A stretch of DNA of 38,960 bases from Atopobiaceae bacterium (GCA_017652285.1 JAGCBF010000031.1:1-38960), one strand, 5' to 3'; positions 8,491 through 16,411 are shown, numbered from the stretch's first letter. Notes: generated by a model from the sequence alone, not told the origin. Numbers and translations are program-made.

Positions 8491-8924
8491 AGGTTCACCG
8501 CCTGTGCCATGCTCGGATACGCCTCCTTAGCCTCGCGGACTGCCTTCGACATGTAATCGTGGCTCCGCCCATCGCCTTCGCGGTCGTTCTCCGTGCGGGC
8601 GTAGTGCTGCCCCATCCATGTGCTCTTGCGGTGGCGGGTGCGCCAACGCCCGTCTCGGGTGTGAGCCTCGACGTCGACTACGGCCTCCGTGGTGAACACG
8701 AACTCGGGACTCTCGATTGTCTCCATAGCCGCCATGTTCTCCTGGATGTTGCCTTTGAGGTCGCCCGTAATCTCGTGCGCATAGGCGTCGGCTCCGAGCA
8801 TGATAATCTGCCCGAACATGGTCACCATCTGCTCGGTCGAGTAGCGGAGGTTCGCCTTCGCCTGCTCGATACGGTCGATGGCGTCGTCAATCGACTTCTC
8901 GGAAAGTGACAGTTCAATCTTCAT
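8487..8924 (-). CDS. Neck protein, HK97 gp10-like
   Basis: A 145-aa protein between the head-closure protein and the tail terminator. An N-terminal helix-rich part (SIDDAIDRIEQAKANLRYST) and the middle phrase GADAYAHEITGDLKGNIQ recall the HK97 gp10 / tail-completion group ('...A...tG.Lr.si'). A charged segment (TRDGRWRTRHRKSTW) precedes the C-terminus. It overlaps both neighbours by 4 bases, so translation is coupled. Its likely job is to join the completed tail to the head. Confidence 0.6.
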   Translation of the reverse strand: MKIELSLSEKSIDDAIDRIEQAKANLRYSTEQMVTMFGQIIMLGADAYAHEITGDLKGNIQENMAAMETIESPEFVFTTEAVVDVEAHTRDGRWRTRHRKSTWMGQHYARTENDREGDGRSHDYMSKAVREAKEAYPSMAQAVNL

Positions 8925-9322
8925 CGAACCTCAACCCTCCTAAGCGCGACTGCGGTGTAGTTCCGGTTGACCGCGACGAGCTCGACCACATGATCCCAGG
9001 GGACTGTCGGCTGGCCGTATGAGTCCACAATCAGGTTTCCCGCACCATCGAAGGCAGGCTCCGACTCGAGCCAGAAAACGGCTGTCTCGGTGATGCCCGT
9101 GTCGGTCGAGGCGAAGGTGGCAGTCCGGTCGTAGGATAGGTCGATGCCGAATACCTCGTGATTGACCGAGCCTCGCGAGGCCGTGATCGTGGGGAACACC
9201 CGGAACGGGGTGGAACGGGTGATAAGGTACTCACCCGTCCACTCTCCGTTCTCGATGAGCCGTTCCTTCGACTCGTACAGGCTAACCCACACGCCCTGCG
9301 TGTCCCGGTACAGGTTCCGCAT
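8921..9322 (-). CDS. Head closure / head-tail connector protein
   Basis: A 133-aa protein. The start MRNLYRDTQGVWVSLYESKE at 9322 overlaps the stop of the previous gene and gives the expected length of a small beta-barrel head-closure (stopper) protein. The rest, with FGIDLSYDRTATFAS, VFWLESEPAF and VELVAVNRNYTAVALRRVEV, is beta-rich, as in the SPP1 gp16-type stoppers. The last 20 residues, ending in ALRRVEV, are typical for this neck group. The function is mainly inferred from its place in the connector cluster. Confidence 0.6.
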   Translation of the reverse strand: MRNLYRDTQGVWVSLYESKERLIENGEWTGEYLITRSTPFRVFPTITASRGSVNHEVFGIDLSYDRTATFASTDTGITETAVFWLESEPAFDGAGNLIVDSYGQPTVPWDHVVELVAVNRNYTAVALRRVEVR

Positions 9323-9651
9323 TACAGCACCTCCGCAGGCACGCCCACGAACGGGGTGATCCCGACGAACATGGACGGCGGAATGGAGGCGGACTCGTAG
9401 GTGCGCGAGACGCCGCTCTCGGTGTGCTGCGTCTCTCCCTCCGCACCGCGCTTGTTCAGCAGATAGACGGCGATCTCGCAGGTTCGCGCATGGAACCTCT
9501 GCGGCACATCGCTCCAATCGGCCTCGCGGTACGGGTAGAGCCTTGCAACTACAGCGCCCTTTGCCAACTCGAGGTAGGCGGGAATGACCGTAGCGTACCG
9601 CTCGTCATCCACCATAGCCTCTACCATCGCGGTCATCTCTGCGTCAGTCAT
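9322..9651 (-). CDS. Head-tail adaptor (gp6/gp15-like)
   Basis: A 109-aa mostly helical protein. The first 60 residues (TDAEMTAMVEAMV..., LELAKGAVVARLYPY) resemble the helical adaptor that binds the portal in HK97/SPP1-type phages. The later segment FHARTCEIAVYLLNKRGAEG followed by GETQHTESGVSRTYES is a pattern commonly seen in the 'phage gp6-like head-tail connector' family (helix, then '..GvsrtYe'). It is followed directly by the stopper, as expected. Confidence 0.65.
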   Translation of the reverse strand: MTDAEMTAMVEAMVDDERYATVIPAYLELAKGAVVARLYPYREADWSDVPQRFHARTCEIAVYLLNKRGAEGETQHTESGVSRTYESASIPPSMFVGITPFVGVPAEVL

Positions 9652-9653
9652 GG

Positions 9654-9785
9654 CTACTCCTGCTGCCCATTCCCGTCGTCGTCCTCGCTCTCTTCGAAGC
9701 GCTTCTTGACGAGGTAGCCGTTGGTATTCCGCTGGATTGCACGGCGGCGGGCGCGGCGGAGCATCATAGTGCTGTTGTCAGCCAT
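9654..9785 (-). CDS. Small basic protein after capsid (43 aa)
   Basis: A 43-aa gene fits exactly between the capsid stop and the adaptor gene. It has a very good AAGGAGGT site 5-6 bases before ATG 9785. The protein has a basic middle (MMLRRARRRAIQRNTNGYLV) and an acidic C-terminus (EESEDDDGNGQQE). I do not recognise a family. Small proteins in this place in other phages are sometimes head decoration or assembly factors. It may also simply be translated along with the capsid gene. Confidence 0.7.
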   Translation of the reverse strand: MADNSTMMLRRARRRAIQRNTNGYLVKKRFEESEDDDGNGQQE

Positions 9786-9795
9786 TGCGACCTCC

Positions 9796-10608
9796 TTAGT
9801 AGATGCGGATAGCCTTGCTCGCGTCATACAGGTGCACGACGTAGTTCTTGTCGGCGGAAATGACGGTGGACTTCGCCAGAATGTCGCGCGCGAACTCGAT
9901 GTTGGTGTCGCGCTTGAGGTACAGGCGCAGGGCACCCGGCTTGACGATGTAGGCTTCGCCGGCGGTGACGCGGTTGCTCACCACGACGAAGCAACCCTGA
10001 ACCATGCCGATGACGCCGCGCACATAGAGGTCGGCGGCAACGTCGGAGGCGGGGAGCCAACTGCCGGACTTGCGGAGATCGGCGTAGAGGGTGGGGTCGA
10101 CGTAGAGCACCTTGAGGCCGTCAATGTCCTCGCCGAACAGCGCGAGGGCGTCGGCGACGTCGTCGGCGACGATGGACGCGCCGGCCTTGGCGTGCGCCAT
10201 AGTGCCCGTGATGCCCGCGAGGATGGCGGCGGCGTCGTTGTTGATCTTGTCGGCGATGGACAGGCCGAGCTGCTTGGCGGCCTCGCCGATGGGGTCGCCG
10301 AGACCGGACAGGGCGGCGACGTCGGTGATTTCGGCGGCCTGCCCGACCATCTTGATGGTGGCGGAGTCCGTGGCCGGGGTCAACTGCGCAATCGGAATGT
10401 CGTTGCCCTCGGTAATGTCGGAGGCCATGCCGATGTAGTTGAAGGCGGGGATGGTGATGGTGGAGCCAGGCTGCCCGACGAGGGTGCGGTCAACGGTCAT
10501 CACGCGGTCGAACGCCAGCTTGTCAATCAGCTTGGCGTCGAGCAAGTCCGCGAAAACAGGCGGGTCGATGAGGTTGGTGAGCAGCGTTGCGTTAGGGGAA
10601 ACAGGCAT
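9796..10608 (-). CDS. Major capsid protein (HK97 fold)
   Basis: A 270-aa protein right after the scaffold gene. The N-terminal segment LIDPPVFADLLDAKLIDKLA, followed by GQPGSTITIPAFNYIGMA and then GNDIPIAQLTPATDSATIKM, is typical of a group of Gram-positive siphophage capsids in which the coat and scaffold are separate genes. A central P-domain-like region (DALALFGEDIDGLKVLYVDP) and GVIGMVQGCFVVVSNRV near the C-terminus support an HK97 fold. There is no fused protease and none encoded nearby. The strong site upstream and clean 3-base gap to the scaffold gene suggest high expression. Confidence 0.9.
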   Translation of the reverse strand: MPVSPNATLLTNLIDPPVFADLLDAKLIDKLAFDRVMTVDRTLVGQPGSTITIPAFNYIGMASDITEGNDIPIAQLTPATDSATIKMVGQAAEITDVAALSGLGDPIGEAAKQLGLSIADKINNDAAAILAGITGTMAHAKAGASIVADDVADALALFGEDIDGLKVLYVDPTLYADLRKSGSWLPASDVAADLYVRGVIGMVQGCFVVVSNRVTAGEAYIVKPGALRLYLKRDTNIEFARDILAKSTVISADKNYVVHLYDASKAIRIY

Positions 10609-10611
10609 GTT

Positions 10612-11220
10612 TTACTCTCCTTGCTTCGTGAGCTGCGCGTAGAGTTCAGGCTGTGACTTGTAGAGCTCTGCGCGCTCCTGATAGGTCATTCCGGCGAACT
10701 GTTCTCTGGTCATCGCCGGCGTTGAGCCTGCATTGCCCTGCGGGGTCGGCGTCGAACCGAGGAGCGACTTCTTCGTGGCGGCCTCTACTGCGGCCTTCTG
10801 CGCCGCGAACGCCTCGAGGAAGGCGGTCACGGTGTCGTTCGTGGCGGTGGCATCCGCCGAGACGATGCGGTTGAGTATCTTCTCCGCCTGCTCGCCGGTG
10901 ATGCCCTGCTCCTGTAGCCGTGCCGCCGCTCCGACGCGGTTCGTCTTGGTATCCAACTCGGCCTGCTTCTTGGCAACCGCGTCCAGCTGCCGTTGGAGCA
11001 ACTCTTCCTTGGATAGGGTGGCCTGCTCCGCCTTCTCCTTCTCGTCCTGGAGCGCCTTGAGTTCCGCCTCGAGCGCCGCAATCTTCTCATCCTTGGCTTT
11101 GAGCGGCGATTTGGCGGTGTTCACGTCCTTGCCGTTCTCGTCCATGATGAAGTCGAGCACCTTGGCGTAATCGCCGTCCTGGACTTCCTGGAGCTTCTGC
11201 AATACAGTCTCGCGTTTCAT
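10612..11220 (-). CDS. Scaffolding protein (DUF4355-like)
   Basis: A 202-aa protein with a long charged coiled coil (about residues 40-95: KDEKIAALEAELKALQDEKE and following) and a Gly/Pro/Thr-rich hinge before the C-terminus. Its C-terminal segment MTREQFAGMTYQERAELYKS is the classic scaffold C-terminal helix that binds the coat. It directs procapsid assembly and is normally lost on maturation. It sits between portal and capsid genes as in many Gram-positive phages. Confidence 0.88.
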   Translation of the reverse strand: MKRETVLQKLQEVQDGDYAKVLDFIMDENGKDVNTAKSPLKAKDEKIAALEAELKALQDEKEKAEQATLSKEELLQRQLDAVAKKQAELDTKTNRVGAAARLQEQGITGEQAEKILNRIVSADATATNDTVTAFLEAFAAQKAAVEAATKKSLLGSTPTPQGNAGSTPAMTREQFAGMTYQERAELYKSQPELYAQLTKQGE

Positions 11221-11295
11221 AAACTCTCCTTGTCTACGCTGTTGATAACGGGGGTTGCATCCCCATGACGGAGAGGAATTATGCGAACTAAGTAC
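11221..11295. other. Short spacer between portal and scaffold genes
   Basis: 75 bases without a gene. It contains the scaffold ribosome site (AAGGAGAG on the minus strand) and a small hairpin, GGGG-TTGCAT-CCCC, near 11251-11264. At its right border is the motif TAGGTACTTAGT (minus strand), which includes the portal stop and recurs at the TerL stop. Confidence 0.5.
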
Positions 11296-12756
11296 CTAAA
11301 CATTCAGTTCAGGCTGTCCCGCCGCACTCTCCATAGCGAGCGCGACCGTGCCGTCATCCAACTGCGGCTCCTGCTCGTGCTCGGCGAGGTACTCCACCGA
11401 CATGAGGTACGCCGCCTCGGGGTCGGTGAACAGGCCGCACGCCTGGAACGCGAGCAGCGGGTGTATCTTCTCGGTCGCGAGCATGGTGGTGAGGACTTGG
11501 GACTTCGTCAGGATGTTGTCGTAATTCCTGCGGTTGAAGGCAATGTCAATGTCGCGCACCCGGAGGTGGATGTTCTCATTCTTGGCTGCGGAGCAGATTT
11601 TGAGCACGACCCGGAGGAAGTCCCGCTCCGCCTTCTTGAACTGCAGCTCGTAGGACTTGGCGTGCGACTCGGCGAGCGTCCAGCCGTCCCTCAAGAGGAC
11701 TGCCGCGCCCGTATCGGACGAGGCGGAACCCGAGCTGCGGTTCGGCATGCCGGTGATGTTGACGAACGCCTGGTAGAGGTCATCCTTGGTGACCTGCGTC
11801 TGCCCTTGGTCGAGGTCGTTGTGCAGGATTTCCACGTCCCCCTGCATGCCGTCGACTGCGGTCACCTTGACGGCTCCCAACTGAAGCATCGCCACAAAGT
11901 CATCCTGCGTCACGTCGCAGTTGACGAACTTCATGAGGCTCTGGACGGTCTGCTCGATGCCGTCGAGGCGGTTCGACTCGATTGCGTTCATGGCATCGAG
12001 GATAGGGAGCACACTCTCGAAAACGCCCATTCGCGCGTTGTTCAGGTCGTACTCGATGATGGGGATTGAGCCGAGGATATGGACTCTCTGCTCTACGATG
12101 ACGTCCCCGACGACCTTGAAGAACTCAACAGGCGTGTAGACGGAGTAGATAGGCTGTCCCTCGGTGTCCTTGGTGATGTAGACGCCGCAGAGCGGTCGGT
12201 GGTCGTACTCGGGCGAGTACACGACAAACGTGTTCATGGGTTCGAGCACGTGCATCTTGAACGGCGCGGTGCCGACCTCCCAATCGTAAGGCTCATCCGG
12301 GAGTACGATGCGGTAGCCTACGCCGCAGATGCACTCCCACTCGAACAGGTCGTGGTCGGATGATGCCTTGTCCTCGGCGAACATGAGGTCGTTGAGGTTC
12401 TTGATCTGCTCGGAGTCCTCCTCGTTGTCCTGGCCCGCCCGGGAGATGTACTGAACGGGGTCGGAGAGCTGGTAGCCGATCTTGAAGTTCACGCACTCCT
12501 GGGCGTGATTTTCGACGATGCGGTTGCAGATTTCGGGGCGCACCTCCTTGGTGCGGTAGAGGGCAGGCTGATTGCCCCTGTAGTAATTCCACAGGTAGCG
12601 GATCTCGTCTGCGTTGGCGGCGTGGATGGGGATGGCCTCGGCGAGTATCCTGCGGATGTTTCTGGCATCGCAGTAGTTGTCCTTCGAGTATATCCTGCGC
12701 CTTCCGAGCATCAGGCGCGAGGGCGGAATGACCGTGAATGTCGACAATTCTCCCAT
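11296..12756 (-). CDS. Portal protein (SPP1 gp6-like)
   Basis: A 486-aa portal, which forms the dodecameric gate at one head vertex through which DNA is packaged. Typical elements are RYLWNYYRGNQPALYRTKEV near 50-70, the RIVENHAQECVNFKIGYQLS segment, a middle beta region (IEYDLNNARMGVFESVLPIL), and the C-terminal helix region with SGSASSDTGAAVLLRDGWTL followed by QFKKAERDFLRVVLKI. This is the order seen in SPP1-type portals. No minor head protein (gp7-like) follows; the next gene is the scaffold, which is a slightly reduced module. Confidence 0.9.
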   Translation of the reverse strand: MGELSTFTVIPPSRLMLGRRRIYSKDNYCDARNIRRILAEAIPIHAANADEIRYLWNYYRGNQPALYRTKEVRPEICNRIVENHAQECVNFKIGYQLSDPVQYISRAGQDNEEDSEQIKNLNDLMFAEDKASSDHDLFEWECICGVGYRIVLPDEPYDWEVGTAPFKMHVLEPMNTFVVYSPEYDHRPLCGVYITKDTEGQPIYSVYTPVEFFKVVGDVIVEQRVHILGSIPIIEYDLNNARMGVFESVLPILDAMNAIESNRLDGIEQTVQSLMKFVNCDVTQDDFVAMLQLGAVKVTAVDGMQGDVEILHNDLDQGQTQVTKDDLYQAFVNITGMPNRSSGSASSDTGAAVLLRDGWTLAESHAKSYELQFKKAERDFLRVVLKICSAAKNENIHLRVRDIDIAFNRRNYDNILTKSQVLTTMLATEKIHPLLAFQACGLFTDPEAAYLMSVEYLAEHEQEPQLDDGTVALAMESAAGQPELNV

Positions 12757-12886
12757 GTGTGCTCCTTAATCGACGCGCTACGGGCGGAGATGCGCCTGCC
12801 CAATTTCCGTGTGTGTGCGCGCGCTCCGCCCTTCGCGACCGTAAACGGGAGGAAACCCGTCGCAGGGCAGTATCCCGACTAAGTAC
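12757..12886. other. Spacer between TerL and portal
   Basis: 130 bases without a gene. It holds the portal ribosome site and a possible long-range pairing of GGGCGGAG near 12783-12790 with CTCCGCCC near 12824-12831. I see no promoter with confidence. Confidence 0.4.
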
Positions 12887-14587
12887 CTAGAAGATGCGCT
12901 TGACCGGCTGGACGCGCGCCATGGCCGTGGTGTCGACGAACCTCTTGTAGAGGCTCATGGCATCGGGGACGTCATCATGCTCGCGCTTGTGATTTGCCTT
13001 GACCGCGTAGGTGGTGAGGAACTTGAGGAACAGCGAATACTCGCGCTCCGAGGTCGCCTTGAACATGCACCGCTGCTTGACCCAACCCGCGTCCGCCTCG
13101 ATGCGCACCTCCTTGTTCTCGGTCGAGTACTTCGTGCGCATGTCGATTGCCAAGCCTTTGAGGCGGCATGCGTTCTCGACCTCCTTCGCGATTGTCCCTC
13201 CCGCCACGTTGCTCTCGAACCGGCATATCTGCACCCTGTTGCGCACGAGCGCGTCCACAATCCTCGGGACTATGTTCTCCATGAGGCTGTCGGAGCAGAT
13301 GACCTCCTCGATGTAGTGGTAGAGGCCGTAGGCATATCCTATGACGAGCACGCAGTAGTCCGCGCCCTTCGTCTTGGTGTCGCATACCGCCAATACCGCG
13401 TCAGGCTCGCCCTCGGGGAGCTCCTCGTAGAAGTTCAGCTCATCCATCGTGTAGAGTACGCCCTCCCGCCAATACGGGGAGCACATGTACTTTGCCGACC
13501 ATGCGTCCTCGTTCCCGGCTATGAGGAGCGATTGGTACATGTCCTCGTAGTATTCGGTCGAGAACCCGAGGTCGTATTGGTACTCGAAGTTCGACCTGCC
13601 CAGCGGGTGCCTTATCACCCTCCCGTCCCGCTCCTCCTCCCAGGGAACGCCGTCGAGCGCGGGAAGGGAGGTGAAGCGATAGCGGGGATTTCCCCTGTAC
13701 TGCTCCTCTATGCGCCCAATCGGGTCGTTGGGAACCCACCTTGTTCCGATGAAGAGCTGCTTGGCACCGTCGAGCATGCGGTCTTTCAGCTGATTGAGGT
13801 AGGCGGAGTAGAGGTTGTCCATGCGGTCGCGGTTCATCGCCTCCTCGTAGTCCTCCACGAGGTCGTCGCAGTAGAGCAGGGCATCGCGCCCGACCTCCAC
13901 GGCACCCGTGAGCGTGCCCTCCACCGACCGGCAGGTGAGCGTGGGGAAACGCCGGACGTTCTTCAGGTGTATCGTCTCGTTCGCCATGTCCTTCTTCTTG
14001 AAGCGGGCATCCGGGAACACCCTCTGGAAACGGTACGTCTCCGAGTCCGTGATAATCGAGAGAACCTCCATGTGGAACGAGGAGGTCAGCTTGTCGGAGA
14101 ACCCGGACATGACGTTGGCGCGCTCGGGGTGGCTCCCCATGACGAATGAGACGAAAAAGCACCCCAATGTGGACTTCCCCACTCTCGGAGGGGTGGAATA
14201 CGATAGGAAGTCCAGCTTGTCGTCGAACAAGTCCTGCAAGTCCTGGACAATCGGGTAGAGCACGTGCCTCCTGGGTTGGTAGAACCTCTTGTCAGGCTCC
14301 CTCCCCCACTCCATGAACAGCATGTAGGCGTCGAAGTCGTCGCGGCAGTCGATCTCGAGCATCTGCTCGACCATCGCGAGGAGGTGGTAGGCGACGTCCG
14401 TGTCCGTCATGGCGGCCTGCACCACCTTCTTGGAGGCGAAGTCCCTCATGTAGCGGTTGTAGGCGCGCTCGATGACCGGCTCCTCCTCCTTGAAGGACGT
14501 GAGGAGGGATACGGCATCGGTTATCTGCTCGGCGCAGAGCGTGTCATCCAACGTTGATATGAGGGCATCGAGGAACTGCTGGTACAT
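12887..14587 (-). CDS. terL: Terminase large subunit
   Basis: A 566-aa packaging motor and nuclease. The ATPase has a Walker A-like TPPRVGKST at about 132-140 and a Walker B ALLYCDD at 236-242. The RNase H-like nuclease shows D403 in VLAVCDTKTKGAD, a middle region FESNVAGG at 458-464, and HDDVPDA at 537-543 near the end. It starts at an AAGGAGGAGG site. Unusually, its partner, the probable small terminase, is 5 kb away at 19752-20357. A plus-strand island and a bidirectional terminator lie between them, so TerL probably needs its own promoter or antitermination. Confidence 0.95.
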   Translation of the reverse strand: MYQQFLDALISTLDDTLCAEQITDAVSLLTSFKEEEPVIERAYNRYMRDFASKKVVQAAMTDTDVAYHLLAMVEQMLEIDCRDDFDAYMLFMEWGREPDKRFYQPRRHVLYPIVQDLQDLFDDKLDFLSYSTPPRVGKSTLGCFFVSFVMGSHPERANVMSGFSDKLTSSFHMEVLSIITDSETYRFQRVFPDARFKKKDMANETIHLKNVRRFPTLTCRSVEGTLTGAVEVGRDALLYCDDLVEDYEEAMNRDRMDNLYSAYLNQLKDRMLDGAKQLFIGTRWVPNDPIGRIEEQYRGNPRYRFTSLPALDGVPWEEERDGRVIRHPLGRSNFEYQYDLGFSTEYYEDMYQSLLIAGNEDAWSAKYMCSPYWREGVLYTMDELNFYEELPEGEPDAVLAVCDTKTKGADYCVLVIGYAYGLYHYIEEVICSDSLMENIVPRIVDALVRNRVQICRFESNVAGGTIAKEVENACRLKGLAIDMRTKYSTENKEVRIEADAGWVKQRCMFKATSEREYSLFLKFLTTYAVKANHKREHDDVPDAMSLYKRFVDTTAMARVQPVKRIF

Positions 14588-14624
14588 GGCCTCCTCCTTT
14601 CGGCGTACAGGTTATCCGCTAAGA

Positions 14625-14644
14625 AACCCTCCGCATGGGGGGTT
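14625..14644. terminator. Hairpin upstream of TerL
   Basis: Plus strand AACCCTCC-GCAT-GGGGGGTT forms an 8-bp stem (one G:T pair) with a 4-base loop. On the plus strand it is followed by ATTTCGG; on the minus strand by TCTTAG. It resembles a weak rho-independent terminator or attenuator in the TerL leader. The T tracts are short, so activity is uncertain. Confidence 0.4.
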
Positions 14645-14659
14645 ATTTCGGTTCGTTTC

Positions 14660-14749
14660 GGCATTTTATGCAGTTTCGGGAGTATTACCGCCTGATTTCT
14701 GGCATTTTTATGCAGAGTTACCGCCTGATTTCTGGCATTTTATGCAGAG
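14660..14749. repeat. Tandem 32-33 bp repeats upstream of TerL
   Basis: Two adjacent near-identical units, 14685-14717 (33 bp) and 14718-14749 (32 bp), differ by a single T in a T run. Each begins TTACCGCCTGATTTC and ends with GCATTTTATGCAG, itself a short palindrome (GCAT-TTT-ATGC). A third, partial copy of the last part is at 14660-14673. Their position beside the TerL gene suggests a terminase recognition (pac/cos) site or an iteron-type origin. Neither can be shown from sequence alone. Confidence 0.75.
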
Positions 14750-15041
14750 GGCGCTTTTGCAGATTTCGGCTATTCGAGGGGGTAAGACGGCATTTTTTCA
14801 CTCCGGCAGCGCGGGGTGGGGGTGCCTCGGAGGGGTTCGGCGGCATGCTCTCGCGCGGTTTTTGGGGTGTGGGGTGCCCTTTTTGGGGTTCAGGCGCACT
14901 ATATATTGTGCGTTCAAATAGGGTATAGCCTAACGATAGGCGCGGATAGTCCGCCGAGGTGGCGCGGCAGTTTCCAGCACGGCGCGCGCGGTTTTGGTAG
15001 GCTCGAATAGTCGCGGGGGTGAGTCTCTTCCCATGTTCGGC

Positions 15042-15370
15042 GGGTTCGGCGTGCTCGATGCTCTGCCCTTCGGCGGCGAACACGGGCAGACACTACCACG
15101 GCGCGCGGGTGCCCTCTGTGGCGCGTTCTCGTGCCCTGCAAGGCTCGATCTCGTGCGGTGGCGTGTGTCTGCCCTCCCTCCCTCCCTCCGAGGCTCTCGG
15201 AGGCTCTCACGGGTTCGGCGCGTGCTCTGCCCAACCGGGCAGCGCGTGGCGGTTCATCGCACCAGGGCGCGCGCGTGGCGCTCTCTCGTGCCCTGTAGAG
15301 CTCTATCTCTGCGGGTTCGGGTTCTCGGTGCTTTCCCTTATCTGTAAGGCTGTAGGCGGGTTTCTTTGGC
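15042..15370. repeat. Diverged ~160-bp duplication, non-coding
   Basis: Two related stretches follow one another. Landmarks repeat in order: GGGTTCGGCG at 15042 and 15211, then GCTCTGCCC with a later CGGGCAG, and TCTCGTGCCCTG at 15127 and 15284, followed by similar GCTC-ATCTC-TGCGG sequence. The offset changes from about 169 to 157 bp, so units have drifted by indels. Both contain self-complementary pieces (CTGCCC/GGGCAG). This fits two copies of a structured element or an eroded tandem duplication. Confidence 0.55.
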
Positions 15371-15387
15371 TTTCTTCAATTTCCCTC

Positions 15388-15416
15388 TTGCGCGCTGTAG
15401 CACTCCCTGCTATAGT
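15388..15416 (+). promoter_or_regulatory. Promoter P1 of island with overlapping inverted repeat
   Basis: TTGCGC (15388-15393), a 17-base spacer and TATAGT (15411-15416) form a good sigma70-type promoter. The spacer and -10 contain the inverted repeat TAGCA-CTCCC-TGCTA, a probable operator. The same promoter-plus-repeat design occurs before the gene at 16593. It would transcribe the gene at 15477. Confidence 0.7.
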
Positions 15417-15476
15417 GTCCTCAAGCCGCAAGGGGCGGCGAGTCTAGAGCCTGGCAAGGCGGGAAGAAGGGACACA

Positions 15477-15782
15477 ATGCAGAACCTATTTAACATCGAA
15501 ACGCGCGAGGATATGAAACGGCTTGAAGAGCACGCGTACGCGGCACTCGGTTGCGGGTGGCATCTCGAGGACACCGGCGGCGGCGTTTTCGCCATTGTCT
15601 ACGACAGGAACGACGGCGGGCGCATCGAGCTTTACGAAACGGGTTATATCCTGCGGGATGCCGATTTCGAAACGTTTTTCGAGGCTTACGGGCTCGACGA
15701 GGAAGGCATCGACGCCAACACGGCCGAAGGGTTGCGGAGGCTTGCGAGGGGCGCATTTTTTGACTATGGCACCATGCAGTAA
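15477..15782 (+). CDS. Small island protein, unrecognised (101 aa)
   Basis: A 101-aa acidic protein. I chose ATG 15477 because GAAGAAGGGA lies in front and the promoter ends 60 bases upstream; the frame is open further upstream but without a ribosome site. The sequence has a short helix (TREDMKRLEEHAYAAL), strands (GGGVFAIVYDRNDGGRIELY) and an acidic helical end (FETFFEAYGLDEEGID). I do not recognise a family. It has its own promoter and a strong terminator right behind it, so it is a one-gene cassette (moron-like). Confidence 0.75.
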   Translation: MQNLFNIETREDMKRLEEHAYAALGCGWHLEDTGGGVFAIVYDRNDGGRIELYETGYILRDADFETFFEAYGLDEEGIDANTAEGLRRLARGAFFDYGTMQ

Positions 15783-15800
15783 GGCGGGGCGCTAGAGTTT

Positions 15801-15835
15801 CGAGGGGGGCGGCTATGCCGCCTCCCTCGCTTTTT
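15801..15835 (+). terminator. Rho-independent terminator
   Basis: A 13-bp GC-rich stem with the triloop TAT (GGCGGC-TAT-GCCGCC core, one G:T pair) is followed by CTTTTTG. It ends transcription of the gene at 15477 and faces the terminator of the opposing gene at 15914. Confidence 0.88.
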
Positions 15836-15854
15836 GCCATAGTCCGGACATAGT

Positions 15855-15889
15855 CGAAAAGAGAAGGCCCGCTGAATATGGCGGGCCTT
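15855..15889 (-). terminator. Rho-independent terminator of convergent gene
   Basis: The 9-bp stem AAGGCCCGC / GCGGGCCTT (15864-15872 and 15881-15889) has an 8-base loop. On the minus strand it is followed by CTCTTTTCG. It ends the minus-strand gene at 15914-16357. ATAGTCC (15839) and ATAGTCG (15850), 11 bp apart, lie between the two facing terminators. Confidence 0.8.
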
Positions 15890-15913
15890 GCGTTTGGCGT
15901 GTCCTGGTGCGCT

Positions 15914-16357
15914 CTACTCGGCGCGCCACGTCTCGCCAGTCTCGGTGTTCAGGGCGAACACTTCCACCACGGCGGGCGAGTTTATCCGCGTTGCGAGGTT
16001 GCGCACGTTCTCGGCGATTACGCGCGCACACAATCCGCTGCTCGTGGTTTTGAAGTCGCTCCCGTCAATAGTCACATGGTAGACAAGCACGCCGAGAAGC
16101 TCGGCGGCGTACTCGCACAGTCGCGCGGGGTTGCCCCAAAACGGGAACTCCTGCGCGGTTCCGTCGTTCTCGAACACCTGCACGAAGTGCGGGCCGCTCG
16201 GCGTGAAGCCGACAAGCGCGAATTTCTCGCCGTTCTCGGTGTCGAGGCTGTACACGGGGTAGCGCTCGCCGTTCTCGTTCTCGTATGCGTCGAAGGGTTC
16301 CATACCGTAGCGCGCGGCGATCTCGGCGGCGGTGGGGTTGATTTCTGATACTAGCAT
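15914..16357 (-). CDS. Island protein, unrecognised (147 aa), opposite strand
   Basis: A 147-aa acidic protein, the only minus-strand gene in the island. ATG 16357 follows GAAAGAGAG. The sequence alternates strands and helices (ENENGERYPVYSLDTENGEK, FALVGFTPSGPHFVQVFEND, LCEYAAELLGVLVYHVTID) and ends in VFALNTETGETW. I do not recognise a family. It has its own terminator (15855-15889) and probable promoter in the divergent region near 16412-16463. Confidence 0.7.
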   Translation of the reverse strand: MLVSEINPTAAEIAARYGMEPFDAYENENGERYPVYSLDTENGEKFALVGFTPSGPHFVQVFENDGTAQEFPFWGNPARLCEYAAELLGVLVYHVTIDGSDFKTTSSGLCARVIAENVRNLATRINSPAVVEVFALNTETGETWRAE

Positions 16358-16411
16358 CTTTATCTCTCTTTCTGCCCGGCCTGGGCGGTAGTCTCGGCGG
16401 CTTTTCCGCCT

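Larger units (their letters stand above)
14588..15387. other. Non-coding region before TerL and the island
   Basis: This 800-base stretch holds no convincing gene: the open frames have odd compositions and poor ribosome sites. In order it contains the TerL ribosome site, a short bidirectional-type hairpin (14625-14644) and the TerL-proximal tandem repeats (14660-14749). Next come a palindrome-like CGCAC-TATATATT-GTGCG (14895-14912), a spaced set of ATAG boxes (14918, 14925, 14936, 14946) and ATAGTCG at 15007. A diverged duplication of about 160 bp at about 15042-15370 follows. It could carry the packaging site, an origin or a structured RNA. Confidence 0.6.

Noticed and set aside
9721-10656. 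Large plus-strand frame opposite the capsid gene
   Set aside because: It is the complement of a well-supported capsid gene; the product is low-complexity Asp/Val/Gly-rich.
15019-15447. Long open frame (142 aa) in the non-coding region
   Set aside because: Composition is Cys/Ser/Arg-rich without a ribosome site, and it runs through promoter P1 and the duplicated element.
15366-15476. Longer start for the gene at 15477
   Set aside because: The extension would include the promoter and has no ribosome site.
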